This document shows positions 56,425 through 64,000 of a stretch of DNA of 64,000 nucleotides, piece by piece. The position numbers and the translations under genes are program-made. The notes below the pieces were generated by a model. The model was not told where the DNA came from. It did no database searches and saw only the letters and a list, made by a program, of their open reading frames with translations. Source of the stretch: Comamonadaceae bacterium CG12_big_fil_rev_8_21_14_0_65_59_15 (lineage in GTDB: Bacteria > Pseudomonadota > Gammaproteobacteria > Burkholderiales > Burkholderiaceae_C); assembly GCA_002786915.1 (NCBI GenBank), contig PCUV01000032.1:45279-109278 (forward strand). The letters run 5' to 3'. Position 1 is the first letter of the stretch; each line of letters opens with the position of its first letter.

Positions 56425-56490
56425 CCTTTCCCGCGCAGGCCGGAATGACGGGTTTGCTAGGATGCTGGATTCCCACCTGCGCGGGAAAGG
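56425..56490. repeat. REP-like inverted repeat (CCTTTCCCGCGCAGG)
   Basis: Perfect 15-bp arms CCTTTCCCGCGCAGG (56425-56439) and CCTGCGCGGGAAAGG (56476-56490) flank a 36-base centre containing GGAATGACGGG and GGATTCCCA. This is a familiar dispersed intergenic hairpin type in Proteobacteria. It lies between the convergent AlbA_2 and secreted-protein genes and may act as a bidirectional terminator. Confidence 0.7.
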
Positions 56491-56565
56491 CAAAGCTTGA
56501 CGTTTTTCACGTTAATTTGAAACAGCTGACAGCCAGATTTTGAGTGTCAACATCAAGCTGACAAC

Positions 56566-59091
56566 TCATTCTACGACTGTACCGGTTACCACTTGGGGCT
56601 TGTTCACCCAGAACCCAGCGCCTGCTTCCAGTTTCCTGGCGTTCGTCGAGAAGTCGAGATAACCTTTACTGGTGATGTAGTCAGTCAACGCCGTGCCACC
56701 CTGGCCTTCGAGATTTGGAGCATAAAAGTACCATTTTCCCAGTGGGTTGTCCCAGGCCCATAAGGTCGTCAGGTTTAATGGAATGACACCAGCCGAGGCA
56801 GGGAATGCACTCAAATCTCCATTGAAGCCACTCGGCGTCCTTGGGTTGCCAATGGCCAGCAAGCTCCAGCCTGGTTTAAGTGCACCTGGCTTGCCGTCCT
56901 GAAAAGAGATTGACGAGACCAATGTTCCCACTGGCAACGGTACATTCAATTTCAAGTTTGAATTGACCCAAAAACCTTCACCAGGGTTGATGACACTCAA
57001 AACACCATAACCCTTGCTGGTGGCGTAGGTTTGAAGCGCTGCTGCATCCATAGAGGGCGCATAAAACTGCCAACTGGAGTTGCTGTTGTCCCACTTCCAG
57101 ACGGTGGTTACTGCGACTGGATCACCGAACAAAGAACCAACCGAAAGAATTTGATCCACCGCATTACCAACCAGATTCCAACCCTGCTCCAGAGCAATAG
57201 CGACACTTGAAGATGGCAGCGTGGTGGTGGTCGTCGTCACAACGGTGGTGGTCGTTCCAGGAGCTGACGTTGACGTTGAAGTGCTGGTGCTAGTTGACGT
57301 TGACGAGCTAGTGGTGGTCGTGCTGGTAGTTGATGTCGTGGTGGTCGTTGTTGTTACTGGGCTTGGGGTAGCCGCACGGTCAATCTTGAAGACCGAGCCT
57401 CCGACAACGCCATACAGTTCGCCATTGAGCCAGTAACGCTTTTGAAGACCAGAGCCCAATTCGACCAGCGTTCCGCCGACTTCATACACGTAGAGTTTTC
57501 CGCCATTGGTGAGCGTGACAGCACCCGTGTCGGAGATCGTGTCAATTTGGCTGCCCGCTGAGAAAAATGTGAGCTGTTCCAGCGTGCCGCTGGGCAAACG
57601 CCGCCAAACTTGCAACTGGCCGGAGGTGCCGGGTTTGGTGAAGGCAACGTAGCCGTTGGCGATGGCATAGCTTCCTGACGAATTTATGGTTCCCATATCA
57701 GCAAGGACAGTCACACCGACACCATTCCAAAACATTGTCTTGAAAGTTTGGTTACTGCAACATGGTGTTTCCTGAGTGAACGCTATATTTGTACCGTCGG
57801 TGAAAGGACCGATGCTCCAAAGCCCTCCTCCATTTGTCACCTGTGATGAAGATCCATTCTTCCACGAGAATATCTCATAGTTGTAAGCAAACTGACAGCT
57901 GACACAAGTGGTGGCTATTTGTTTAATATATACAACCGTACCGTCGGCCGCCAAACCGTTGTAGTCGACACTCGCCCCTTTTGCATTGACTATTAGTTGA
58001 TCTGTGCCCGTTACCAAATCACGCAAAAAGTACTCGTAGTTTCCGGTTGTATCGTTGATCCGCCGGCCTGACCAAACTGCATATTTACCTTTTACCAAAA
58101 TATTACTCAATGGCCAGAGCCATTGACTAGCTGGCGCAACATCAACTAACGATCCATTTCGCCAGTCATAAATGCGAGTCGTCAAAACGTTACCTGGTTG
58201 TGCAATGAACAACACACCATTCGGATGAAGATAACCCTTTTGAGGATTTCCGCCTGCAACGGAATAAATCGTCGTATCTGCACCCGAAGCTCGATTTCTG
58301 ATTTTTAGCAGTTGCGGGTCCACGGTGTCATCCAGATAAAGAATCCTGTCAGCTGCAACATCAAAAATGCGCCCAGGCACGCTGGCTTGAAGCGCTAGTC
58401 TGGCGGTATCGACAACTGGCACGCTCAAGGTTTTTGTTGCAATTTGGCCGACTGAATCTGTGGCAGTCACAGTCAGCGAGACGGTCTGACCGATATAAGC
58501 GGTGAGATCAACCGTACCTGCTGCTGTGCCAGTACCAGTTAATACCGCAGCGCCAGTCGCACCGTACATGGATGTACCGGCTCGAACTGAAATACCGCAA
58601 CCGGTGTCGTCATCTACGCACCCAATGTCAAGGTTAATTGAGGGTGTGGCAACGGCATAGGGTACAGGCTTGCGAATCTCAATTTTTGGCTTGGCATCCA
58701 GGGTAACGGATCGGGTGGCACTGGCCGTTGCGCCCATTGCATCCACCGCAGTGACCACTAACTGATATGTGCCGCGTGTCACGCCGGTCAGGTCAACGCT
58801 CGCCATCCAACCGGGAGTGCCACCGTATCGGTTTGAAATGGCTGTCTGCGAAAACGTGAAAGCTACGGTTTTACCTGCAATCGTGCCGGTTACCGATGCA
58901 ATTTCATAGGTTGCCTGCATCGTGGCAGTAACAGGCATGATGGTGTCAACCTTGGCCGCATCCAACGGCGCAACAATCGTCACAGTAATCGCCGCTGACA
59001 CTGAAAATGACAAGCCCAACAAAAAAACAAGCGCCAGCAACCGAACTGAAAAACGTTGCAGTGGACGAAAAATGTGTGCAGTGCGATTCAT
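56566..59091 (-). CDS. Large secreted protein with Thr/Ser linker and two C-terminal repeat domains
   Basis: This 841-residue protein has a signal peptide (about 1-34, ending SFSVSAAITV). Ig-like beta repeats follow (about 35-230; PVTATMQATYEI, YQLVVTAVDAMGATASATRS), then a propeller-like section with repeated display of values (about 240-570; IYDWRNGS, IFSWKNGS, MFWNGVG). A Thr/Ser linker (about 580-630) leads to two related domains (about 637-725 and 737-835) sharing GWxLxxxGN, WxWDN, WxFYAP, SKGY and GxGFWVN. It has no known enzyme motif. It is probably extracellular or surface-bound. The function is unknown. Confidence 0.82.
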   Translation of the reverse strand: MNRTAHIFRPLQRFSVRLLALVFLLGLSFSVSAAITVTIVAPLDAAKVDTIMPVTATMQATYEIASVTGTIAGKTVAFTFSQTAISNRYGGTPGWMASVDLTGVTRGTYQLVVTAVDAMGATASATRSVTLDAKPKIEIRKPVPYAVATPSINLDIGCVDDDTGCGISVRAGTSMYGATGAAVLTGTGTAAGTVDLTAYIGQTVSLTVTATDSVGQIATKTLSVPVVDTARLALQASVPGRIFDVAADRILYLDDTVDPQLLKIRNRASGADTTIYSVAGGNPQKGYLHPNGVLFIAQPGNVLTTRIYDWRNGSLVDVAPASQWLWPLSNILVKGKYAVWSGRRINDTTGNYEYFLRDLVTGTDQLIVNAKGASVDYNGLAADGTVVYIKQIATTCVSCQFAYNYEIFSWKNGSSSQVTNGGGLWSIGPFTDGTNIAFTQETPCCSNQTFKTMFWNGVGVTVLADMGTINSSGSYAIANGYVAFTKPGTSGQLQVWRRLPSGTLEQLTFFSAGSQIDTISDTGAVTLTNGGKLYVYEVGGTLVELGSGLQKRYWLNGELYGVVGGSVFKIDRAATPSPVTTTTTTTSTTSTTTTSSSTSTSTSTSTSTSAPGTTTTVVTTTTTTLPSSSVAIALEQGWNLVGNAVDQILSVGSLFGDPVAVTTVWKWDNSNSSWQFYAPSMDAAALQTYATSKGYGVLSVINPGEGFWVNSNLKLNVPLPVGTLVSSISFQDGKPGALKPGWSLLAIGNPRTPSGFNGDLSAFPASAGVIPLNLTTLWAWDNPLGKWYFYAPNLEGQGGTALTDYITSKGYLDFSTNARKLEAGAGFWVNKPQVVTGTVVE

Positions 59092-59354
59092 GACAGCCCC
59101 TATTGGATGGTTGCCGCTTATACGGTCTTGTTTTGCGTAATCCTACTCTTTTTGCGGCGCTCGAAATTATTTTTTGCCCGTCTGGATGCGTAACCTGATG
59201 TGTCATAGCAAAGTAATTGCGTGTGCCCAGTCGTCCAGACGTGCATCGATGTCTTACGGATTCTCACAGCCCCCCACTTTGCATCGCACCCGCATAACCC
59301 CAAACCTTGAGCCACCCGTCAACTGGATCAAACAAATAGTCAACGCACCAGGTG

Positions 59355-59840
59355 TCATTCACCAACCATCGCCAAGGCATCGGCAATCAACTTGTCACCC
59401 AAAAAATAGCCTGATGCGGTGAGTTGATCCAGCAAAGGCTTGATGTTTGGAAGCAATTTTTTCTGCTTGGCCAGTACCAGCACGCCGACGGTACCGATAC
59501 GCGCCACGCAGAAATTTTTGGCCATGCGCCGACCCGCTTTGTCGTCCATCAGCACACCACAGCCCCACTCAGCCGCCGCCGCTATGGCGCTGGCTTCACC
59601 CGCATCAACGTGCAAAGCCAATTCAAAATGCACCAAGGGTGCGGTGCAGCGTTGAATAACCTGGTTTTGGGCGGCTTGCAGAATAGGCTTGGCTTCAGCG
59701 TCATCAGACCGACAAGTGCATTCAGCAAAAACCTCTTCGGTCACCAACACTTGCGCAAACACCTGTGTCAGCAGTTCAAGCTGCCCCAGCCTGGCAAATG
59801 CGATCAGTGGCCCCGCATCTGCAATAACAACCTTACGCAA
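59355..59840 (-). CDS. PIN-like (DUF3368) toxin
   Basis: This 161-residue protein begins MRKVVIADAGPLIAFARLGQLELL, with the first acidic residue of PIN nucleases. EVFAECT, DAGEASAIAAAAEWGCGVLMDDKAGRRMA and a further Asp complete the family's DUF3368 pattern. These proteins are predicted RNases that act as toxins. Its start overlaps the antitoxin gene by eight bases, so it is made together with it. Confidence 0.87.
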   Translation of the reverse strand: MRKVVIADAGPLIAFARLGQLELLTQVFAQVLVTEEVFAECTCRSDDAEAKPILQAAQNQVIQRCTAPLVHFELALHVDAGEASAIAAAAEWGCGVLMDDKAGRRMAKNFCVARIGTVGVLVLAKQKKLLPNIKPLLDQLTASGYFLGDKLIADALAMVGE

Positions 59841-60156
59841 AGGCCGCCACTTCCTGCGCCAACTCGTCGGCCCCGTAACGCGCCAGCGGGATTTTCAAGG
59901 CACCCAGATGATGGATGAATTCGCTTTGCGACACGCCAGCCAGTTTGGCAGCCTTGCCCAAACCAAGAGCCTCTTCATCAAACAACTTGACGGCCAACGC
60001 CACACGCACCCCTGAGCGCAGCATGGCTTCGTCAAACGGCATGGCGACAAAGACGCCTTGCCCGTGCTTGGTAACGATTGAGAGCTTGCCTGCTTCTGCA
60101 TCCCGCACCAGCTCGCCTGTGCGCTCGCGTAAATCACGAATGGTGAAAGTTTCCAT
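59833..60156 (-). CDS. Antitoxin with Phd-like N-terminus and UPF0175 C-terminus
   Basis: This 107-residue protein has an N-terminal Phd/YefM-like part (FTIRDLRERTGELVRDAEAGKLSIVTKHGQGVFVAMPFDE, about 3-44). A UPF0175 helix-turn-helix part follows (VALAVKLFDEEALGLGKAAKLAGVSQSEFIHHLG, about 52-90). UPF0175 proteins are typical partners of DUF3368 toxins; the extra Phd-like section makes this version longer than usual. It probably binds its own promoter in 60157-60253 and neutralises the toxin. Confidence 0.85.
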   Translation of the reverse strand: METFTIRDLRERTGELVRDAEAGKLSIVTKHGQGVFVAMPFDEAMLRSGVRVALAVKLFDEEALGLGKAAKLAGVSQSEFIHHLGALKIPLARYGADELAQEVAAFA

Positions 60157-60253
60157 GAGGCCGATCCAATCAAATTTATGCTATCAAATGCTAGCACATT
60201 CCAAAATTAATCTGTGCGGCACAGTTTGATGCTGTGCCAGTAATCATGCAGCA

Positions 60254-62542
60254 CTAGCGAGCCACGCAATCGGCGTAGTAGTGCACCTTGCCGTCATCGC
60301 CCTGCTCTTCCACCAGACCGTGGATGTCGCTCTCAAACCCTGGGCACTGGGTGTTGAATTCGCGTGAAAACTTCAGGTAATCGACAATTTTTTTGTTGAA
60401 CACCTCACCCGGGATCAGCAGCGGTATGCCAGGTGGGTACGGCGTGACAAGCCCCACGGTGATGCGTCCCACCAGGTCATCAATTTCCACCCGCTCGGTC
60501 TTGCGCTGCGCAATGTGCGCGTAGGCGTCGCTCGGCTTCATGGCCGGGGTCAGGTCGCTCAGGTACATGTCGGTGGTGAGCCGCGCGATGTCATATTTGG
60601 CGTACAACTGATGCACGTGCTGGCACAGGTCGGCCAGTCCCAGGTTTTCATAGCCCGGGTGCTTCTGGCAAAACTCGGGCAGCACGCGCCACATCGGCTG
60701 GTTTTTGTCGTAATCGTCCTTAAACTGCTGCAAGGCAGTGAGCATGCTGTTCCAGCGGCCCTTGGTGATGCCGATGGTGAACATGATGAAAAAACTGTAG
60801 AGACCGGTTTTTTCCACCACCACGCCGTGTTCGGCCAAAAACTTGGTCACCACCGACGCAGGAATGCCGGTTTTGGCAAACTTGCCGTTCAGGTCCATGC
60901 CCGGCGTGACAATGGTCGATTTGATCGGGTCGAGCATATTGAAGCCGCTGGCCATGCGGCCAAAGCCATGCCAATGCACGCCTTCTTTTTTGCTGCGCAG
61001 TTCGCCCTTGATGATCCAGTCGTCGGCAACGCCGATGCCTTCTTCGGCCAACTTGTCCGGTCCCCAGACCTTGAACCACCAGTCGTTGCCGTATTCGTCG
61101 TCCACCTTGCGCATGGCACGGCGAAAGTCCAGCGCCTCGGCAATGCTTTCTTCCACCAGTGCGGTCCCACCGGGAGGCTCCATCATGGCGGCAGCCACGT
61201 CGCAGCTGGCGATGATGCTGTACTGCGGGCTGGTGCTGGTGTGCATCATGAACGCCTCATTGAACAAGTGCTTGTCCAGCTTGACGGTTTGCGAGTCTTG
61301 CACCAGCACATGGCTGGCCTGGCTGATACCGGCTAACAATTTGTGGATGGACTGCGTGGCATACACCACAGCTTGCTTGGGCCGTGGCCGGTTTTTACCC
61401 ATGGCGTGGTAGGAACCGTAAAACGGATGAAAAGCCGCGTGCGGCAACCAGGCTTCGTCAAAGTGGATGTTCTCCACATAGCCGTCGAGCATGGTCTTGA
61501 CGGTTTGCGTGTTGTACAGCACACCGTCGTAGGTGGACTGCGTGAGTGTGAGCACGCGCGGCTTGATGCGGTTTACATCGATGTCAGGCAGGTGCTGTTT
61601 GACCAGAGGGTTCGCCTTGATCTTGGCCTTGATGGAGGTCGGTTCAAATTCGCTCTTTGGAATGGGCCCAATGATGCCAAACTGGTTGCGTGTGGGCTTC
61701 AAAAACACCGGAATGGCACCCGTCATGATGATCGAGTGCAAGATGGACTTGTGGCAATTGCGGTCCACCACCACCACGTCGTTGGGGGCTACCGTGTGGT
61801 GCCAGACCATCTTGTTACTGGTACTGGTGCCGTTGGTGACAAAAAAGCAATGATCTGCGTTGAAAATGCGCGCGGCGTTACGCTCACTCTTGCCAATGGC
61901 GCCGTCGTGGTCCAGCAACTGGCCCAATTCTTCCACCGCATTGCATACGTCGGCGCGCAGCATGTTTTCACCATAAAACTGGTGATACATCTGCCCCACC
62001 GGGCTCTTCAGAAATGCCACCCCACCCGAATGTCCCGGGCAATGCCATGAGTACGAGCCGTCTTCAGCGTAGTCCAGCAGCGCCTTGAAAAACGGTGGCT
62101 GCAGACCTTCCAGGTAGCTCTTGGCCTCACGAATGATGTGGCGTGCGACAAACTCGGGCGTGTCCTCAAACATGTGGATAAACCCGTGCAGCTCGCGCAG
62201 GATGTCGTTGGGCAGGTGACGACTGGTCTTGGTTTCGCCATAAACATAGATCGGCACGTCGGGGTTTTTGCGGCGCACCTCTTCAATAAAGTGGCGCAGG
62301 TTCACCACGGCGGGGTCCAGGTCGGGCCCTTGCGTAAATTCTTCGTCGTCGATCGACAAGATGAAGGTGCTGGCCCGGCTTTGCTGCTGCGCAAACTGGC
62401 TCAAATCGCCGTAGCTGGTAACACCCAGCACCTCGGAGCCTTCCGACTCGATGGCCTGCGCCAGCGCACGAATGCCCAGGCCCGAAGTGTTCTCAGAGCG
62501 AAAATCTTCGTCGATGATGACAATGGGAAAGCGAAATTTCAT
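60254..62542 (-). CDS. Basic amino acid (arginine/lysine/ornithine) decarboxylase
   Basis: This 762-residue fold type I PLP enzyme has an N-terminal response-regulator-like wing (FPIVIIDEDFRSENTSGLG), the PLP-binding core with the Asp in NIHFDEAWLPHAAFHPFY and the Schiff-base Lys in ATQSIHKLLAGISQ, and a C-terminal domain. It makes agmatine, cadaverine or putrescine; which substrate is used cannot be read from sequence. The ATG at 62542 (MKFRFPIVII) was chosen since upstream residues match no family. It is divergent from nfeD. Confidence 0.92.
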   Translation of the reverse strand: MKFRFPIVIIDEDFRSENTSGLGIRALAQAIESEGSEVLGVTSYGDLSQFAQQQSRASTFILSIDDEEFTQGPDLDPAVVNLRHFIEEVRRKNPDVPIYVYGETKTSRHLPNDILRELHGFIHMFEDTPEFVARHIIREAKSYLEGLQPPFFKALLDYAEDGSYSWHCPGHSGGVAFLKSPVGQMYHQFYGENMLRADVCNAVEELGQLLDHDGAIGKSERNAARIFNADHCFFVTNGTSTSNKMVWHHTVAPNDVVVVDRNCHKSILHSIIMTGAIPVFLKPTRNQFGIIGPIPKSEFEPTSIKAKIKANPLVKQHLPDIDVNRIKPRVLTLTQSTYDGVLYNTQTVKTMLDGYVENIHFDEAWLPHAAFHPFYGSYHAMGKNRPRPKQAVVYATQSIHKLLAGISQASHVLVQDSQTVKLDKHLFNEAFMMHTSTSPQYSIIASCDVAAAMMEPPGGTALVEESIAEALDFRRAMRKVDDEYGNDWWFKVWGPDKLAEEGIGVADDWIIKGELRSKKEGVHWHGFGRMASGFNMLDPIKSTIVTPGMDLNGKFAKTGIPASVVTKFLAEHGVVVEKTGLYSFFIMFTIGITKGRWNSMLTALQQFKDDYDKNQPMWRVLPEFCQKHPGYENLGLADLCQHVHQLYAKYDIARLTTDMYLSDLTPAMKPSDAYAHIAQRKTERVEIDDLVGRITVGLVTPYPPGIPLLIPGEVFNKKIVDYLKFSREFNTQCPGFESDIHGLVEEQGDDGKVHYYADCVAR

Positions 62543-62668
62543 GAACAACTCCGGCGCGGGAAATCCGACAAATCGGCGCGAAGTGTAAGGACTAAATCGA
62601 AATTTTTGGCTTATCCGCTTCGCTTTGGCCTGAAAATGGCCGTGAAGCAACAGCGCAGGAACTGCACA

Positions 62669-63112
62669 ATGGCAAATTCAACTTTTTGGTGGCTGGCGGC
62701 CGGCGGGCTGATTGCCGTCGAGCTGGTCACCGGCACGTTTTATCTGCTCATGATTTCCACCGGACTGGTCGCGGCGGCATTGGCAGCGCACGCCCAACTG
62801 GACGTGCTGTGGCAGTGGGTGATTGCGGCGCTGGTGGGCGGTGGTTCGGTGCTGGTCTGGCGCAGGTACAAAAAGTCGCAGCCTGCTATTGCGCCAGCCA
62901 ACGCCAACCCGGATGTCAATATGGACGTGGGCGAAGTCGTGCATGTGGCCAGTTTCCGCGCCGACGGGTCTTGCAGCGTCAAATACAGGGGCACGCATTG
63001 GGACGCCGCCCTGGCACCAGGCGAACAACCTGTGCCGGGCCACTTCACCATCGCAGAAGTGGTGGGGAGCCGTTTGATGCTGAAGAAGACACCTGTTGCA
63101 ACGACCGAATAA
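62669..63112 (+). CDS. NfeD-family membrane protein
   Basis: This 147-residue protein has two or three hydrophobic helices at the N-terminus (STFWWLAAGGLIAVELVTGTFYLL; later LVGGGSVLVW). A small OB-fold domain (about 85-145; VGEVVHVASFRADGSCSVKYRGTHWDAAL) follows. Short NfeD proteins pair with SPFH proteins in membrane microdomains. It lies 14 bases before the stomatin-like gene. The ATG at 62669 was chosen because a longer upstream frame runs antisense to the decarboxylase. Confidence 0.9.
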   Translation: MANSTFWWLAAGGLIAVELVTGTFYLLMISTGLVAAALAAHAQLDVLWQWVIAALVGGGSVLVWRRYKKSQPAIAPANANPDVNMDVGEVVHVASFRADGSCSVKYRGTHWDAALAPGEQPVPGHFTIAEVVGSRLMLKKTPVATTE

Positions 63113-63126
63113 CTCTGGAGCCTGTC

Positions 63127-64000
63127 ATGGAAATCGCCATCGTCCTGTTTGTCATTGCCGTTATTTTTGTTACCCAATCGGTCAAGGTGGTGCCGCAGCA
63201 GCACGCTTGGGTGGTCGAACGCCTGGGCAAATACAACGGCACGCTCACGCCGGGGCTCAATTTTTTGATGCCCTTCATCGACAAGGTGGCGTACAAGCAT
63301 GTGCTGAAAGAAATTCCGCTCGATATCCCCAGCCAGGTCTGCATCACCCGCGACAACACGCAGTTGCAGGTGGACGGCATTCTGTACTTTCAGGTGACCG
63401 ACGCGATGCGCGCGAGCTACGGCAGCAGCAACTACATCGTGGCCATTTCGCAGTTGGCGCAAACCACGCTGCGCAGTGTGGTTGGTAAGCTGGAGCTGGA
63501 CAAAACCTTTGAAGAGCGCGACATCATCAACGCGCAGGTGGTGCAAGCCATTGATGAGGCGGCGCTGAATTGGGGCGTGAAGGTTCTGCGTTATGAGATC
63601 AAGGACCTGACACCGCCGAAAGAAATTTTGCACGCGATGCAACAGCAGATTACCGCCGAGCGTGAAAAGCGCGCGTTGATCGCTGCCTCTGAAGGTCGCC
63701 GCCAAGAGCAGATCAACATCGCCACCGGCGAGCGCGAAGCGTTCATCGCCCGCTCAGAAGGTGAAAAGCAGGCCGCTATCAACAACGCCCAGGGCGAGGC
63801 AGCATCTATTTTGGCGGTCGCGCAAGCCACCGCGCAAGCCATTGAACAGGTGGCCGCGGCGATTCGTCAGCCCGGTGGTAGCGAAGCGGTGCAGCTCAAG
63901 GTGGCAGAAAAGGCGGTCGAGGCCTATGGCAAGCTCGCCAGCGAAGCCACCACCACGCTGGTGGTGCCCAGCAACATGACCGAGGTGGCCACGCTGATCA
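63127..64000 (+). CDS. qmcA: SPFH/stomatin-like protein (QmcA type), cut by the right edge
   Basis: The first 291 residues are visible and the gene continues past the window. An N-terminal membrane anchor (MEIAIVLFVIAVIFVTQSV) is followed by the SPFH core (VVPQQHAWVVERLGKYNGTLTPGLNFL; ITRDNTQLQVDGILYFQVTD). A long Glu/Ala-rich coiled coil (ITAEREKRALIAASEGRRQEQ) and the start of the C-terminal segment (AVEAYGKLA) come next. Such proteins form oligomeric scaffolds in the inner membrane and regulate FtsH-type proteolysis; pairing with NfeD is typical. Confidence 0.92.
   Translation, partial: MEIAIVLFVIAVIFVTQSVKVVPQQHAWVVERLGKYNGTLTPGLNFLMPFIDKVAYKHVLKEIPLDIPSQVCITRDNTQLQVDGILYFQVTDAMRASYGSSNYIVAISQLAQTTLRSVVGKLELDKTFEERDIINAQVVQAIDEAALNWGVKVLRYEIKDLTPPKEILHAMQQQITAEREKRALIAASEGRRQEQINIATGEREAFIARSEGEKQAAINNAQGEAASILAVAQATAQAIEQVAAAIRQPGGSEAVQLKVAEKAVEAYGKLASEATTTLVVPSNMTEVATLI

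Noticed and set aside
57210-57370. Valine-rich plus-strand frame
   Set aside because: It is the complement of the Thr/Ser linker codons in the secreted-protein gene; low complexity only.

Overview
The window looks like chromosomal DNA of a Comamonadaceae betaproteobacterium (Rhodoferax/Polaromonas type). The reasons are an EarP-type EF-P rhamnosyltransferase gene, a formate dehydrogenase locus with DUF3305/DUF3306 genes, Comamonadaceae-style gene content and codon use, and five copies of a short A+T-ended interspersed repeat that I associate from memory with this family. No tRNA, rRNA, CRISPR array or complete insertion sequence was seen.

Layout. (1) 1-4403, minus: structural genes of a periplasmic molybdenum/tungsten formate dehydrogenase (partial gamma subunit, small lipoprotein, FdhB, FdhA, TAT-signal peptide protein). 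(2) 4586-7429, plus: a tripartite TRAP transporter (dctPQM). (3) 7443-29281: a phenol catabolic cluster. GntR-type and DmpR/XylR-type regulators (minus) diverge from a sigma-54-type promoter that drives the phenol hydroxylase genes dmpKLMNOP. Next come a branched-chain-amino-acid-type ABC transporter, a hemerythrin-like protein and a LysR regulator, then ferredoxin dmpQ, catechol 2,3-dioxygenase dmpB, a GlcG/HbpS-like gene and the rest of the meta-cleavage pathway, dmpCDEFGHI. Phenol would be hydroxylated to catechol, cleaved to 2-hydroxymuconic semialdehyde and converted by the hydrolytic (DmpD) or oxalocrotonate (DmpC-I-H) branch, then DmpE-G-F, to pyruvate and acetyl-CoA. (4) 29282-29627: a scarred junction holding a fragment of the torD/iron-sulfur gene boundary and a diverged copy of the dctM 3' end. 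(5) 29628-33591, minus: the accessory half of the formate dehydrogenase locus (TorD-like chaperone, 4Fe-4S protein, DUF3306, DUF3305).

The two halves of the formate dehydrogenase locus lie on the same strand and are separated by about 25 kb of TRAP plus phenol genes. The phenol part is bracketed by 162-bp direct repeats of the dctM 3' end (11 differences, 9 of them synonymous). I read this as a catabolic island placed in a formate dehydrogenase/TRAP locus by recombination between related but non-identical sequences.

(6) 33727-40392: signalling genes (a GGDEF-EAL protein coupled to a chemoreceptor; a divergent NarL-type two-component pair). (7) 40408-50258: tartrate/malate-type dehydrogenase, EamA permease, pgsA, a frameshifted nucleotidyltransferase, uvrC, earP, a probable group II intron-associated scrap, lolA and ftsK. 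(8) 50427-64000: trxB, a YejA-like binding protein, fabI, a Schlafen-like AlbA_2 protein with a heptad repeat, a large secreted protein with a Thr/Ser linker, a PIN-type toxin-antitoxin pair, a basic amino acid decarboxylase, and nfeD with a stomatin/QmcA gene running off the right edge.
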